Shown here: positions 24,683 through 36,600 of the stretch, piece by piece
Layout: each line of letters starts with the position of its first letter
How positions within the stretch are numbered: the stretch's first letter is position 1
Assembly: GCF_017562075.2 (NCBI RefSeq)
Contig: NC_054083.1
Coordinates: 33,290,755 to 33,354,754, forward strand
DNA: 64,000 nt
Direction of reading: 5' to 3'
Origin: Anopheles merus
Lineage: Eukaryota; Arthropoda; Insecta; Diptera; Culicidae
The notes under the pieces: model-generated
Seen by the model: the letters and a program-made list of their open reading frames with translations, nothing else
Told to the model about the DNA's origin: nothing
Database searches by the model: none
Made by a program: the position numbers and the translations under genes

Positions 24683-26653
24683 CTTGCGCTCGCTCGGTTC
24701 GGCTGCAATCTCCTCTGAATCTCCTCGTTCCCCTTTTGCAGAGGGGTTCTCGAAATCGAAAATCGATTGCAACTAATCTTTAAATCATTAGCATCACTTT
24801 CTAATGGCAGCGCCCGGGTGAGGGGGCGGGCGTGAGTTGAAGTGTGCTGTTGTTCCGCTGATTACATTTGGAAGCAGTTTGGCACTTGGTTTTCTGGGGG
24901 TTTTTTATGAGGTCTTTTTTGGTAGTTCCACCTGGAAGCTGTCTCCGTTGTTCCATCGAAGAGTACACACACACACGCACGCACGCACACATACACTTTC
25001 CCAGTCGCACCTACAAAACTCGAACAGGATGTGTGCTTTGATGTATTGCCTTTTTTGTTGTTGTTGCTTTCTTCCTGCTATTGCATTCGCTCCCTCCCGC
25101 AAAACTATGTTCCTGCCGGGGGACTACTCTCTCTACACGACCGGGGACGGGGATGGGGAAGAATCGATTTTTGCCCCCTTTTTTGCGTAATTTAAACTTG
25201 CTCCGGACAGTTGGCTGCCGATCGATTTTTGCCCTTTATCCCAGCCGAAGCACGCGCCACCTGCTTGGACCTGCTTGGAAACGGCGCTGGCACAGGTGAT
25301 ACAGGTGAGCAGTGGAGTGTGTGGGCTAGCACACATGTCCTGGATTAGCAAGCGTCGACGTGTGCGCGGTGAAGGACATGCTGCGTTTCACAACAGCAAC
25401 AGCAACACAGAACAATGGGATTTGGGGTTTCACTTTACACGCGGATGTGGTAGGTGAAGAAGACGCATTAAGGAAACATTAGCATCACACTTGAAGACGA
25501 GCGCAAAGAAGGAAGCAGCCGCTTTCCTTGCTTTTCTTTGATATGCAATAACCACTTCTTTTTTTTCTTTATTTCTACGTACTATTAGCTTGAGCTGTCT
25601 CCCTTTCTCACACACACGCACACCCTCGCAAAAGTTACCAATTTGCAACCAGATGCTTGCATAGGGGCACATTTCCTTCTGCATCCACTGGCAGGATTCG
25701 GAACAAAGTGGTCGACGCCATGTTTTTCACTTTTGATTCCGTTTTTTTTTGTTGGTTTGTTTGCAGAACACTACACGCACAAAGAAGAAATCATCAACGG
25801 TGAACGACACGGACACACGCGGAAGGATAACCATAGATAAAGTTGGCTAGGAAACGAAGACCACTGAACCCGAAAGAAAGGATATCGTTTTGGAAAATTG
25901 GCCACCTTCCTCACACACGAGACCGATGCCGAGAAAAAAAAACCGAACAACGATGCCAACCAACACCACGGGGACGAAGATGGAAGAACAGCAGGATAAA
26001 TCACCCGCCACCACCCGCTAGTACGTACGACATACACACCCATACACCACACCACACGACACACGACGGTTGGATGGATGGTGGTGGAGGAGGTGTGGGA
26101 GCGATGGCCAGCTGTAGGCCAACACGAACGTTAGTAGCCGCCGACCTTAGCGGGTGTTGGTGGCTAACGTTCGACTAATGTGACAGCGCCGAACGCACTT
26201 TTGCGTTTGCTGGCTGCCGCTGTGTTTTGTCCCATCGGCGCGTGCTGGGCAGCAAGACGCATGTGCTGAAATTTGCCTCGAGACATGGCTATGGAGCGAA
26301 CAAGAAGGAAAAAAACGTTTCCGTTGGAATGCTGCAAGCGAACGACAAAGAAACGAATGGGTTTGCCTTTACTTCCAAAACCAGTGTTATGGTTGAGATT
26401 CTATTTATGAGTTATAATAGAAAAATAGTTTAACGCCATTGCATGTAAATAATTTTGTTATGCAAATTAATATTCCAAACAATAGCAAAAAACTGCCAAA
26501 CTGTGATGCATTGCATTGCTGTCGTGTACAAGGCACTTCACAACGCGCGTCGCAGTGACGTTTGCCGTTTGCTACCGTCTGCGTGAAACGTCACAGCAGC
26601 TGTAAACAAAACAATTTGCCGGCGGCGCGGAAAGCACGCACTCTCGTTTGCAC
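24683..26653. other. Divergent intergenic region between the PDZ scaffold gene and LSm5
   Basis: No supported coding exon. It should contain the 5' UTR and promoter of the minus-strand PDZ gene and, at its right end, the ancestral LSm5 promoter. A short inverted pair, GTGACGTTT at 26555-26563 and AAACGTCAC at 26586-26594, lies in the G/C-rich part before the MITE and could bind a factor. Short CA tracts occur near 24965-25000. Confidence 0.45.
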
Positions 26654-27224
26654 TAGTGATGGGTAATCCGGAGCGGAGTCATGGATCAACTCCGACTCCG
26701 GTGCGCAAAATATGACTCCGGCTCCGGATCATAACTGGATTCGACTCCGGATCAGTCCGGATTACTCCGGAATACTCCGGATCACTCCGGATCACTCCGG
26801 ATTACTCCGGATCACTCCGGATCGCTCCGGATCACTCCGGATCGCTCCGGATCACTCCGGATCAGTCCGGATCAGTCCGGATCAGTCCGGATCAGTCCGG
26901 ATCAGTTTTCGTACATATTCGATGTACGACTTCAAAGTCAATGAGCTCATCAAGAATTGTCTAAACGATAATGGACAGTCATTCCGGATCCGGAGTGATC
27001 CGGAGTGATCCGGAGTAATCCGGAGTAATCCGGAGTAATCCGGAGTGATCCGGAGTAATCCGGACTGATCCGAACTCGGAGTTGATGAGTCCGAGGGTTT
27101 TCCCGTATGCACCCCCCCCCCCCCCCCCCGCTAAACAGTCCGGAGCAACTCCGAGTCCGACTCCGAGGGGTGCCGGAGTCGGATCGATCCGACTCCGGAA
27201 AAAAATTGTATTTACCCATCACTA
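26654..27224. mobile_element. hAT-like MITE with decamer-repeat arms, 571 bp
   Basis: The ends are inverted: TAGTGATGGGTAA at left and TTACCCATCACTA at right. An identical 8 bp GTTTGCAC lies immediately outside each end (26646-26653 and 27225-27232), the target duplication size expected for the hAT superfamily. The left arm is an array of about 17 degenerate ACTCCGGATC decamers (roughly 26740-26905). The right arm carries about nine in reverse orientation (GATCCGGAGT, 26985-27075), so the element can fold into a long hairpin around a spacer of about 80 bp. A C-homopolymer lies near 27111-27129. There is no coding capacity; open frames here merely translate the repeat. Confidence 0.85.
26740..26905 (+). 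repeat. ACTCCGGATC decamer tandem array
   Basis: A direct array of 10 bp units (ACTCCGGATC with variants ATTACTCCGG, CGCTCCGGAT, CAGTCCGGAT) inside the left half of the MITE. Its inverted counterpart lies at 26985-27075. Neighbouring variants occur in runs (five consecutive CAGTCCGGAT), which suggests recent slippage or unequal exchange. Confidence 0.85.
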
Positions 27225-27311
27225 GTTTGCACAAAAGCAGCAAGAAAAAGCGATCCCGAAGGTAAAGTTGTGAGCAGAAAATTTCGATTCCAACACGTAA
27301 AGTTCCTTATA

Positions 27312-27779
27312 ATGGCACAAACAACCGTCGCGAATCAATCGACATTGCTACCACTCGGTACGTATGCCATCTCTGCATCATGGGCGATGAGGGGTGACTG
27401 AGCAATTAGCACCGGGAACTAAAAAAAAAAAAACAACCATTTCTCAACCAACAACAGAGCTGGTAGATAAATGCATCGGTTCGCGGATACACATCATCAT
27501 GAAGAACGATAAGGAGATCGTGGGCACGCTGCTAGGGTTCGACGACTTTGTCAACATGCTGCTGGAGGACGTGACGGAGTATGAGAACACACCGGAAGGC
27601 CGGCGGATAACCAAGCTCGACCAGATCCTGCTGAACGGCAACAACATTACGATGGTGAGGGGTTTACATCCCTGTTGGCGGGATAGTCAGAAAACACACA
27701 AAAATTTTACTAATTAATTGTTGATCACTGTTTTTAGCTCGTGCCCGGTTCGAGCGGCGATCTTCCGGAAGCATCGTAA
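27312..27779 (+). CDS. LSM5: LSm5, U6 snRNA-associated Sm-like protein, 94 aa
   Basis: Exons 27312-27357, 27458-27654 and 27738-27779 total 95 codons including the stop. The protein is almost colinear with metazoan LSm5. The Sm1 motif spans KCIGSRIHIIMKNDKEIVGT and LGFDDFVNMLLEDV, and Sm2 contains ILLNGNNITMLVPG. Role known for the family: one of seven subunits of the LSm2-8 ring, which binds the U6 snRNA 3' end in the nucleus, and of the LSm1-7 ring, which promotes cytoplasmic mRNA decay. Only 87 bp separate the MITE from the ATG, so the promoter or 5' UTR must abut or include the transposon. It is convergent with the following minus-strand gene, with 158 bp between stop codons. Confidence 0.97.
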
Positions 27780-27898
27780 AGCGCTTGCGGCATATTTCCC
27801 CCTCCCTGCTGTGGCTGCTGTGAATCGAGAAGAGTGTGAATTAATGTAATTGAAAACGCGAATAATGGAAGAAGAGATAACACTTGAAACATAATTCG

Positions 27899-27904
27899 TT
27901 TATT
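27899..27904 (-). terminator. Poly(A) signal for the minus-strand secreted-protein gene
   Basis: TTTATT on the + strand (AATAAA on the minus strand) lies about 34 nt downstream of the stop codon at 27938. This implies a very short 3' UTR that may overlap the LSm5 3' end. Confidence 0.6.
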
Positions 27905-27937
27905 TTGAAAAAAAAAAAACAAAGCAGAAAGGCACCG

Positions 27938-28668
27938 CTAAACGCCTACGGTCAATATCACGGGCATTGCTTCCACCTCCTTAATGGTTTCCTTAATTTC
28001 CTCCTCCCTGTCCTTGTCCACCTCATCCGCACCGAGCACGGTTAAGATCGCTTCCGGCGGCGCAGTGGATCCATCGGTCGTTGCGCTACTGCTGGAGCTG
28101 CTCTGTGGCTCTAGCGTCGTAAGCTCGTCCTCCTCCCCGGTAGTGGTTTCCTCCGTAGTAACGGCGTCATCATCTTCCTCCCGTACGGTCGCTGTGTCCG
28201 TGGTGGAATCGCCAGAAAAGTCGTCTTCCTCCGAAACGATCGTTATCTTTACCACGCCCTGCGCATCGGTATCGTTGGTGTACACCAGCTCGGCCGTTTC
28301 CGCCTTGATGTGGTGCTCCTCGGGCGTGAGCGAAATGTGCACGAGCGAGGGAAGCACGTTGGCCGATTCGAGATGCAGCACGCTTTGCGCTGCCGGCACA
28401 GTAGATTCCTCCCCGTGGCCACCGCTGCTGGTCGGGCGGGGCTCCAGTTCTACATCCTCGCTCACCACCACGAAGCTATTGGCAATGTTAGTGAGCGCCG
28501 CACCGAGCCCGGTGCCATTCTGAGCCACCGGAATGGCGACGGACATGGCTGCTAGTAGGAAAGCACTTAACTAGGGAAGGGGAAAAAATGCGGATATGGA
28601 GCGTTTTTAGTAGAACGAAAGTAAATCTCAACTCAAACACGCACCACAAAACTGGCTGCAAGGGTCAT
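27938..28668 (-). CDS. Secreted acidic Ser/Thr-rich protein, unrecognised, 218 aa
   Basis: Two coding exons, 28668-28645 and 28570-27938, total 219 codons including the stop. Exon 1 supplies only eight residues. Joined, the N-terminus reads MTLAASFVLSAFLLAAMSVA, a good cleavable signal peptide, so the intron splits the signal sequence. The mature part is acidic and low complexity after about residue 115, with EEDD, TTEETTTGEEDE and poly-Ser stretches. It contains NGT and NDT N-glycosylation sequons. No enzyme motif or cysteine framework is visible. Extracellular or secretory-pathway location is inferred. It is divergent from another secreted-protein gene 1.2 kb away. The function is unknown. 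Confidence 0.75.
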
Positions 28669-29900
28669 CTCGTCTCGCTTCGGAAAAGTTCTCGGCAGCG
28701 CTCAACTCTATGTCCGTTCTTCGAGCGATAAAAACGTACTAAGACAGACGGCGGAAGTTCTGAGCAGCGGCCCTGGTTCGGTCCTTCCTTCGTTTTATGC
28801 ACCAGCGCCGGCGGAGCAGCACGATAATAGGTAGTGTACTCCAGGTAAAAAAAGGTCGTTTTTCTTCACTCTCCAGCGGACGGTTGACATTGTCCGGGGG
28901 GGGGCACACAGCACAGCCGAAGTTGTCGTGAAAATTAGCATCTTTCCCCCCTTCTCCCAATCGTCACATGCTCGTGAAGGACTAATTTAGCGCTACGTCA
29001 CAGCACGGTTTTGCGCTGGGGGGTTTTTTTTCCAACGCCTTCTTCGATGTGTTTTCTTTCTTCTCTTTTACAGAATTGTGACTATGCACTTACATTTTTG
29101 CGCCGGGTGAATAAGCCAATATAGGCGCATCGGGCGAGGAATATATGATTCATTGCAGTGTTGTCGAAAAACAGTCATCTAACGGACAACATGAACTTCG
29201 CAATGACTGCGCACACAAATTGCGGAAAACAGTAAGAAGTGCAGAGGAGTTGAGACATTTTTTTAAGTTTTCCGTCTAGTTTTAGCATCCCCGAAGAGTT
29301 ACTAATTAACAAACTGGAAATGGTGACCTGTATCACGGTTGAAATCAAATCGTTAGCTGAGTAACTACAACACGTGGCTTAGGACCTTTGTAACGTGGCG
29401 ACAAACAAATGCTGCATTTATTTTCAACATTTTGTTTTCCTTCAATCAAAGCAATCGGGGTGATTCACCAAAAAGAAGAAAGCAACAGCTGATACTCACA
29501 TCGAACTCAACAAGTCGTCCTGATACCCATTGGGTAGGAATTCAATATACCGATCACCTTGTCACATACGATAAATATATCGTCACTATTGGTCCCCCCC
29601 TCTGCCCATTCCTACTACACGTCTGGTGTGAATCTTCTCCCGGGCCCGATAATTAGCTGGCCCCGTTGCTGTGTGTATTTCGATCGGATAGCGATCGCGA
29701 TGCTCTTAATTGTGACGTCCTACACACAGCGGCTATCACATCCGTGTGCTAAAACATGAGGCAGCCGGGCGACGACAAAATGGACACTCTATTTGCACTC
29801 ATATATATAGACCTGCCCGAACACGCCGGCCAACGGTGTCATTCGCAGGTGAACATCCGCTGCAGAAAGTTGAGCAAGAAACGAGATCCGAGACACAACA
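28669..29900. promoter_or_regulatory. Shared upstream region of two divergent secreted-protein genes
   Basis: A 1.2 kb head-to-head spacer without a supported exon. A clear TATA element for the plus-strand gene lies at its right end (separate entry). The minus-strand promoter should be near 28700-28760. Nothing else in the middle could be classified. Confidence 0.55.
29802..29809 (+). promoter_or_regulatory. TATA box of the plus-strand secreted-protein gene
   Basis: TATATATA lies about 35-39 bp before an initiator-like TCATTC near 29839 and about 95 bp before the ATG at 29901. A TATA promoter fits a regulated, tissue-specific gene. The start site is inferred. Confidence 0.55.
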
Positions 29901-30835
29901 ATGGTTGTTACGAAAGGAGCAACGGGTTGGAAGAAGTTGGCCGTAACCGTGTGGTGTGCGGTGGTGGTGGTGTGCTGTGTCGTGGCTGGCCCACTTCCGG
30001 CCGAACACCCGAAGGATCATTCCGAGTCCTCCGAATCGTCCGAGGAGAAAGATCAAGGCTACCCGCTCAACTCGCTGTACAGTCCGCTCGAGTACGGTGC
30101 GACGGTGGAAAGTGACGAGGCGACACTCATCGGTGGCAACAGCACCCAGAACACTACCAAGGAGTTGTGAGTTTCTGAATTGGGAGTTCATCTCCTCGAG
30201 AGGGAAAAGCCTTGAAATAATGGATCTGTTTGCGCTTCCCTTTAGGTACGTGATCAAAGCGGTGGTGTATGAAATTGGAATTCTGGCCGACGTGCCCGAG
30301 AACGAAACGCTCGAAGGAGATGAACCAATCACGTAAGTGTCTTTGCCATCCCCCCAAACAACCTCTTCTGAATGTCTGTCAGAGTTCCTTAACAGACTGT
30401 CTTTGCTCTCTTTCTAACCCTTCTATTAAACACAGCCACCAGCAGGTCGATTTGTCCTTCTTCAGCCACGGCGGTAACGATACGCATCTCGACCTTGGCG
30501 ACATTCCCGTGCCCATCCAGACCAGCGTGCAGGGACAGGTGTTTACCGGTATCGCCCCGGTGCATGTCGGTACCGTGCCGACCAAGCTGACCGATCTGCT
30601 GTCCGCCCTGCCGATCGCCGGCACGGTGGTGAACATTTCGCAAACCAACAGCTCGTACGTGGAGGTGCACAAGCACAACATTAGCGATGCGGCCGTCCTG
30701 CTTCAGGGGCAGAACGATCTGAGCAGCTTACCGTTTGGCAGCTCCGTGAGCGAACCGCTGGTGCCGGCGAGCGTGGACGAGACGGTTGTTGGACTGACGA
30801 ACAAGGCGAAAACGCCGGAAGACGAGAACCATTGA
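29901..30835 (+). CDS. Secreted glycoprotein, unrecognised, 250 aa
   Basis: Exons 29901-30166, 30246-30332 and 30436-30835 total 251 codons including the stop. The N-terminus has two lysines before a strongly hydrophobic stretch (LAVTVWCAVVVVCCVVAG) and a likely cleavage near GPLPA, so it is a signal peptide. The mature protein starts with a Ser/Glu-rich acidic patch. It carries several N-glycosylation sequons (NST, NTT, NET, NDT, NIS, NSS). The C-terminal half is uncharged and rich in Val/Pro/Leu, with no clear transmembrane anchor. The upstream TATA box and the neighbouring divergent secreted gene suggest a coordinated extracellular role, but no domain is recognised and the function is unknown. 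Splice phases fit throughout. Confidence 0.8.
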
Positions 30836-33612
30836 GTGTAGAGTAAAAGGGAGCAGAAAGGGAAATGTGTGTTTAGCATAAGATTTACCCACTATTTTGT
30901 GTAAAATATATTGCTGTTTTTAAAATTTGTAATTATTTGTGTTGTTTGTAGTGCAAAGTATTGTAATTTACGTTACTGTTGTATCATATTTAGATCAAAA
31001 CTTGATCACGATCAGTTACCAAAAATCCCTTTCGAAGGACTGTGGGAGACAGCTCCAATTAGAGTTGCTTCGGTTATGGTTTAGGGTCTAAAACTGGTCT
31101 CGATGAGTCATCCCAATCGATATTGATTTATTATAATTTAAAATTGGGCAAAAATAGATAGCGATAATGTGATACCCGAGTTTCCAGGCGCGTTCATTCA
31201 TTATCACCAATATTGCACGCAATCACAAAGATGTGATAATGTGATCTTGCCAACAAAATGCAACCTAAGTAACTCTATTTACTATGGCCGCTGTGTCATC
31301 CATTCATTCATCTTTGAAGTTCAATTCAAAACCATTGTCGAGTCAACACCAATCAACGAGTCAACGCGATCAAAAATTCAAGTACAAGAACAACAATCTT
31401 GATCATCATCCGAACCGATCATCCACTAAGGAGATGTTTTCAATCGGTTCCAATGCCGTCAGACACAACGCCATCAAATCAATCATTCATTAGCACTTTC
31501 GGGGCATTAGCAAATCAAAAGGGCATTAGAGGATCGTGTGTCCGTCCGGTTGCTGGACGGTGTTGGGAGCGTTTGAAGGGGAGAAGATCACACAGCACAC
31601 CCGGACTTGCCACGATCAGACAATTGGAGCGCGTTCGGAGGCGTTGTGGCGGGGAACAATTCTCTGCTTCAATTATTATCTGCTCTGTTTATTTAACTTA
31701 TAAAGAATCTGTGTGTTTGTGTGCCTTTTTTGTTGTTGTTGTTGTTGTTGCTGTTCTTGTTTCTTCGTACTCGTATATCATATTGGTAAAGAGTTGATGT
31801 TTTCCTTTGTTTTTTCTTTCTTTCTTTTCTTTTGTCTTGTTTTTTATGAGCTCGTTTTTCATTTCAATGTTATTTCCGTCTTTTCATCGTTCTTTAACTA
31901 CTTACAAGTGTCTTTTAGCATTTAAACTCGAGCAAACACGCACGTGAGTTATAGTTTTAGATGGTTTTTTTTACAATTGCCTTTTTGTCTTTTCCCTCCC
32001 TCTCTCTTCCTTCCAAACCTTACTTTGCATCGATAAACGAAAAGCTTTCTGCTCTCGCTGTGTGAGAGTTTTACTGCCTGCTGCTACTACTAATGCCGAC
32101 TTTACCCTATAGTAAACACTAACTCTTTTTTTCGTCACATCCAAACCGGATTTAGCTGATTGAGTGTGACTCGTTAGCCTAAACCTATTCCTCCCCCATT
32201 CTACACTAGACATTTCTGCTGTGTTTTTTGTGTCTGTTTGTTGTTGGTTAGAGTTTGTCAAGACGCTAACAATATTAGCCTTGCTTCTGCTGCTTGGGTT
32301 AGTAGTAGGGGTTGTTGTTTTAACGCGTGAGTTGTCTGCAAATTTTTATAAAGTTATAAAACCATGAATCACACTCACAAACACAACGCAATCGCACAAC
32401 ACAACGGTAACTGATCACGGTGTGGACTCTGCACTGGCCCTCAAGGTGGTAAAAACGCTACCCACTACTCACTTTCGTATTGGTAGGTAAGGTTTGACTG
32501 ATATACATACACTACACTGGCTTTTGCTCGTTGTACAACATCCTTCAAGCTCCCGCAACGTATGGTCGTGTGTTATTATAGGGGTGTGCAGCGAATCTTC
32601 CTCGATAACGAGAAGCAGAAAAAAAAGAAACAATCTCTAGGAACTTTTTTTTTGCTCACAATTGCTGTGCCATTATGCAAGCGTGATGATAGTCGAAGAA
32701 ATGAGCTATACAAGCATTGCTGCCGCTGTGTCTTTACGATTCTTAGGAGGAGGAGCGAAGGATTGGTAGAAGAAGAGGAGTAAACTTTAAAAGTAAATTA
32801 CAAATAAGCTAATAAACAAGCGCATAGAGCATCGAAGACGTCCAAAGACTTGTCCTCCCGAGAACAAAAACGCGAAAGTTCAAATATTTATAAAAAAGAA
32901 AAGGGGAAAAACGGGAGACGAAGACGATAAAAAAAAACAATCCATTTGCTGTTGGTTATTAACTCTATACATGATTTAATTTCGAATTTGTTACATAGGT
33001 TTTCTTTTTTCCTGCTTTGCTTCTTCCCTTTCTTTACAACGCGCGCATAGTCGCCTCTAGCCCCAATTCCTCTCTCTCTCTCTGCACTCTCTTCTGCACT
33101 CTCTGATCCTGCTTCTGCTGCTTTAATATTACTTTATTTTTAAATTACCTAAATGAAACTGTGTATGTAGTAGAAAGAAAATAATGGACTGTAAAATTCC
33201 GCTTTTTCATACCGGTTCGCAACCCCCGGAGTTGCACAATTAACGCCGAAGGTGCGATGCTTACACACCAGTGTTTCCACGCCACCACCGCCACACCCCC
33301 AAATCCCGTACAATCCCGTTATCCATGATGTGAACGTGTGTGGGACTGGATGTTGGCGATGGCAATGGATTATACATTGGAAACCACAAACAAAGTAGTG
33401 GCGGCCGTTGGTAATGGGGAGTATCAAAGGATAAGATTAGAAGGAATTTCATTTTCCCTCCCTGAATGTCCTCTGTCGCTCTGTCGCTCTGTCTGTCGAC
33501 CACCGGTTCATCATCTACACGTGGCCTCCAACGTCCAAATCCTCGGCAGTCGTAGTGTGTGTGTGTGTGTGGCTCTGAAAGGGACGCTCACCTTATATTT
33601 TTATCGTCATGT
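30836..33612. other. Convergent 3' UTR and intergenic region
   Basis: No coding sequence is supported. The left few hundred bases are the 3' UTR of the plus-strand secreted gene. Much of the rest is probably a long MEP-1 3' UTR. Minus-strand AATAAA hexamers (TTTATT on +) occur near 33130 and 31688. Between about 31160 and 31500 there are loose repeats of ATTCATTC and GATAATGTGAT-like words. Confidence 0.45.
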
Positions 33613-36600
33613 TTAATCTACAAAGAAGAGAATTCGGTTAAAATGGATTCTTTGCAAAACACTGCCCTATTTCATCCCTCACCTATGACGTGACTTTCCA
33701 GCTCGATCGTTTTCGCCATCTTGCTGTTGGAGGTCGGCTGCGGGATGATCGTGATTTCGTCGTTAATCTTGAGCGGCTTCAGCAGCGAATCGCCACCGCC
33801 CACGAACGGATTCCTCAGTCCGCCGGCGCCGCCCGAAGATGAAGATCCACCACTGCCACCCATGCCGGATGAGGTCTGCTGCTGTCCCAAGCCACCACCG
33901 CCGCCGCTGCCACCGCCACCCTTGCTGCCCTTGCCTTCGCCCGTCTTTTTCGCGACCGTACTGTGCGCGGAGTAGACGTGGCTTTCGAACTGCTTGTACA
34001 TGCCGAACGTGGCCGTGCAGACGGTACATTTGTACGAGAGATGGGCAGGTTTCAGGGTCATGTTGTGATCGCGGGACACGTGATTAAGCAGCTTCCACTG
34101 GTACACCTGGGGATGGAAGAAGAAAGAAGATTAGCTCGAACGGCACTTGTATGATGAAGAGAAAACGTTTACGCACCCGTCCACAGACTGGACAGCGGCC
34201 AGCATCCTTGCCCTTGTTGGCGGCCTCCTGCATCGAGCTCGTCACCAAGCCGTGCGAGCCTAACAGATGCCGCTCCAGGCCCTGATCGGTGAAAAACCGG
34301 TACTGACACTTTTGGCAATTCAGTGGCGGTCGGTTGTAAATCATCTTCGGGTGAATCTAGAAAAAAACAGAAAAGCGAACAGTGAGTAAAAAAGTCAATA
34401 ACTCAACGCAATGGCACGCTCTCCAGCGAAGCAAAGGGCAAAGGTACCCCCACACACAATGCGCACCTTCACTTTGTGTATCCACTGCATGTGGTTGCGC
34501 AGCTGGTCCAGATCCTTGATGTAGCCGTCGCAGATCTCGCACACCACGAACGCCATCTTGCCGCCGCTCGGGTTTTGCCCGGGCTTGACCGCGGACGTAC
34601 CCTGGGCCTGCAGCTTCGACAGGGCGCCGGCAATGTTGGACATGTTGGCCGCCGCACTGCTGCTGTTCGAGGCGGACTGGCGCGGCAGGGGCGTGATCGA
34701 GATGCTCGGCGCCTGGGCCGTCTTGGTCGCCTTCATACTGGACGCATTCTGTTTGTGTGTGTTTGTGAGTGCGATGTGTAAAAAGGTAAAACAAAGAGTA
34801 AATATATATTAGTGAATCGTTTGCGAAAAGTCATTTCATTGGAGAATTTAGAGAAGCCCCACTACTGAAACCGATTGGAAGGGGGAAAGCGCCAACACAC
34901 AAATAAAGAATTCAACGAAACTAGAGCAAAAGTAAACAAGTATACTAATAAAATAACAAACTAAACAACAACAACAACAACAACAAAAGAAATCGATACA
35001 AACTGAAATTGGAAACTGAAACCAACCTGAATTGTGATGGACGCATTGGAATTGGTTAGAAGTGATCGTCCGGCGTTGTTGATTGATTTCTATCGGGATG
35101 TGTGTACATTCGGAATAGTTTTTTTGAGGTGGTGGGGAATGTGTGTAGTGTTGTGTTAGAGTGTGTGGACAAACATTTGTTCAGGTGCATAGGGACGGAG
35201 AAAGGAGGAAGGAATATTAAAACAAAAACGGGGTTACATTTATGCGCGTACACAGGCACACACACATAGAGAGGGTGGGAAGGAGTGGCGGGGAAGGGAA
35301 AGAAAAACACAAAGGAAAAGAAAAAAAAAAGAATAGAAAAAAGAAAGGAATAAAATTAGTTTCAATAGGTACACACACAAGCGCGGCATTTAATAATAGG
35401 CGGCGGCAGCTATACGCTATACGCGATTCGATTCTAGCTGTGTTTGAGTGTATTTTGATGTAGCGGAATTTGGGGCAAGAGTGCCCACAAGCATTTTTTT
35501 ACCATTAAAACTTGAGTTAAATGACCAATTGAGTATACAGGTGGTTTGGTTCTCATGTCTAGGTACACTGTACCAAATTTCAAGTAGATTAATCGATTTT
35601 TCCCATTGTTTTGAACTGCTTTATGTTTTAGTATCATAATTGAGCATAAAATTATAGTTTTTAAACCATACCAAATAAGCTCTAAAAAAAACTTAGGAAC
35701 AATCAACCGAGAAATTATTTAGCAAGTTTTAGTGAGTTCTAATATGAAATGCTTAAGATGACACACTTGCATCCAAATTCCGCTATACATAAACTCCACC
35801 GGAAAAGGCAATCCCCTTTTTGGTTGTGTCGAAATTGTGTATTTAAAGAAAGTAGGATATAGTTAAATTAAATTTAAATAAAGCTACAGCTAACTTTTAC
35901 CAGCTTTTGCATCGTTTGAAGATGGTCGCGTCACACCTTAAAAAGCGACCCGTAAAGTAAAGCTACCTAACTACAATGTGACCCCTTAACCATACGGGTT
36001 TCATTAAATAAATGTTTTTTTTTACAACAGCCATACGAAAGGCATATTTTAGTCTAAAAATTACACAATATATCATATACTTCAGTGTTTACATTATCCT
36101 GCTAAATGCCAAAAAACCTTGATTAGTTTTTGTGTGTATGTGAGATTAGTGAGCTTTGTAAAAGAACTCAATTACGGAAATTAAACTCTTAGAAGTAAAT
36201 AAACGAATCGAATTGAAAATAAAGAAATAAAGAAAAAAAAGGGATGGCAATTTACCGGCAGATATTTACTAAATCCTCCCGCAGCGGCAGCAGCGGCTAA
36301 TGCCGATGCCGATAGCTGAAGGTTATTGGGTATTACCATTCCTGCTCCGGCGAGCGTGTTCCGGATGGCGGCGGCCGACGCAGCGAGCGCGGTCGCATTC
36401 AGGCCACCGCCCAGGCCCGCCACGGCACCGGCCCCTCGCACCCCGCCGCCGGCCCCCGTAATGCCCGTGGGCGACGGGATGATGGCAGGGGCACGGCCAC
36501 CACCAGCACCGCCGACGCCACCGCCGGCTCCGAGACCGCCGACACCGCCGCTGCCAGCGCCCCCGAGACCGGCCGCCGCCGCACGGGCCCGTATGGCGAC

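Noticed and set aside
26712..27243. Frames with repeated SGSLRITPD-like peptide
   Set aside because: They translate the decamer array of the MITE; there is no start context, codon bias or known repeat protein.
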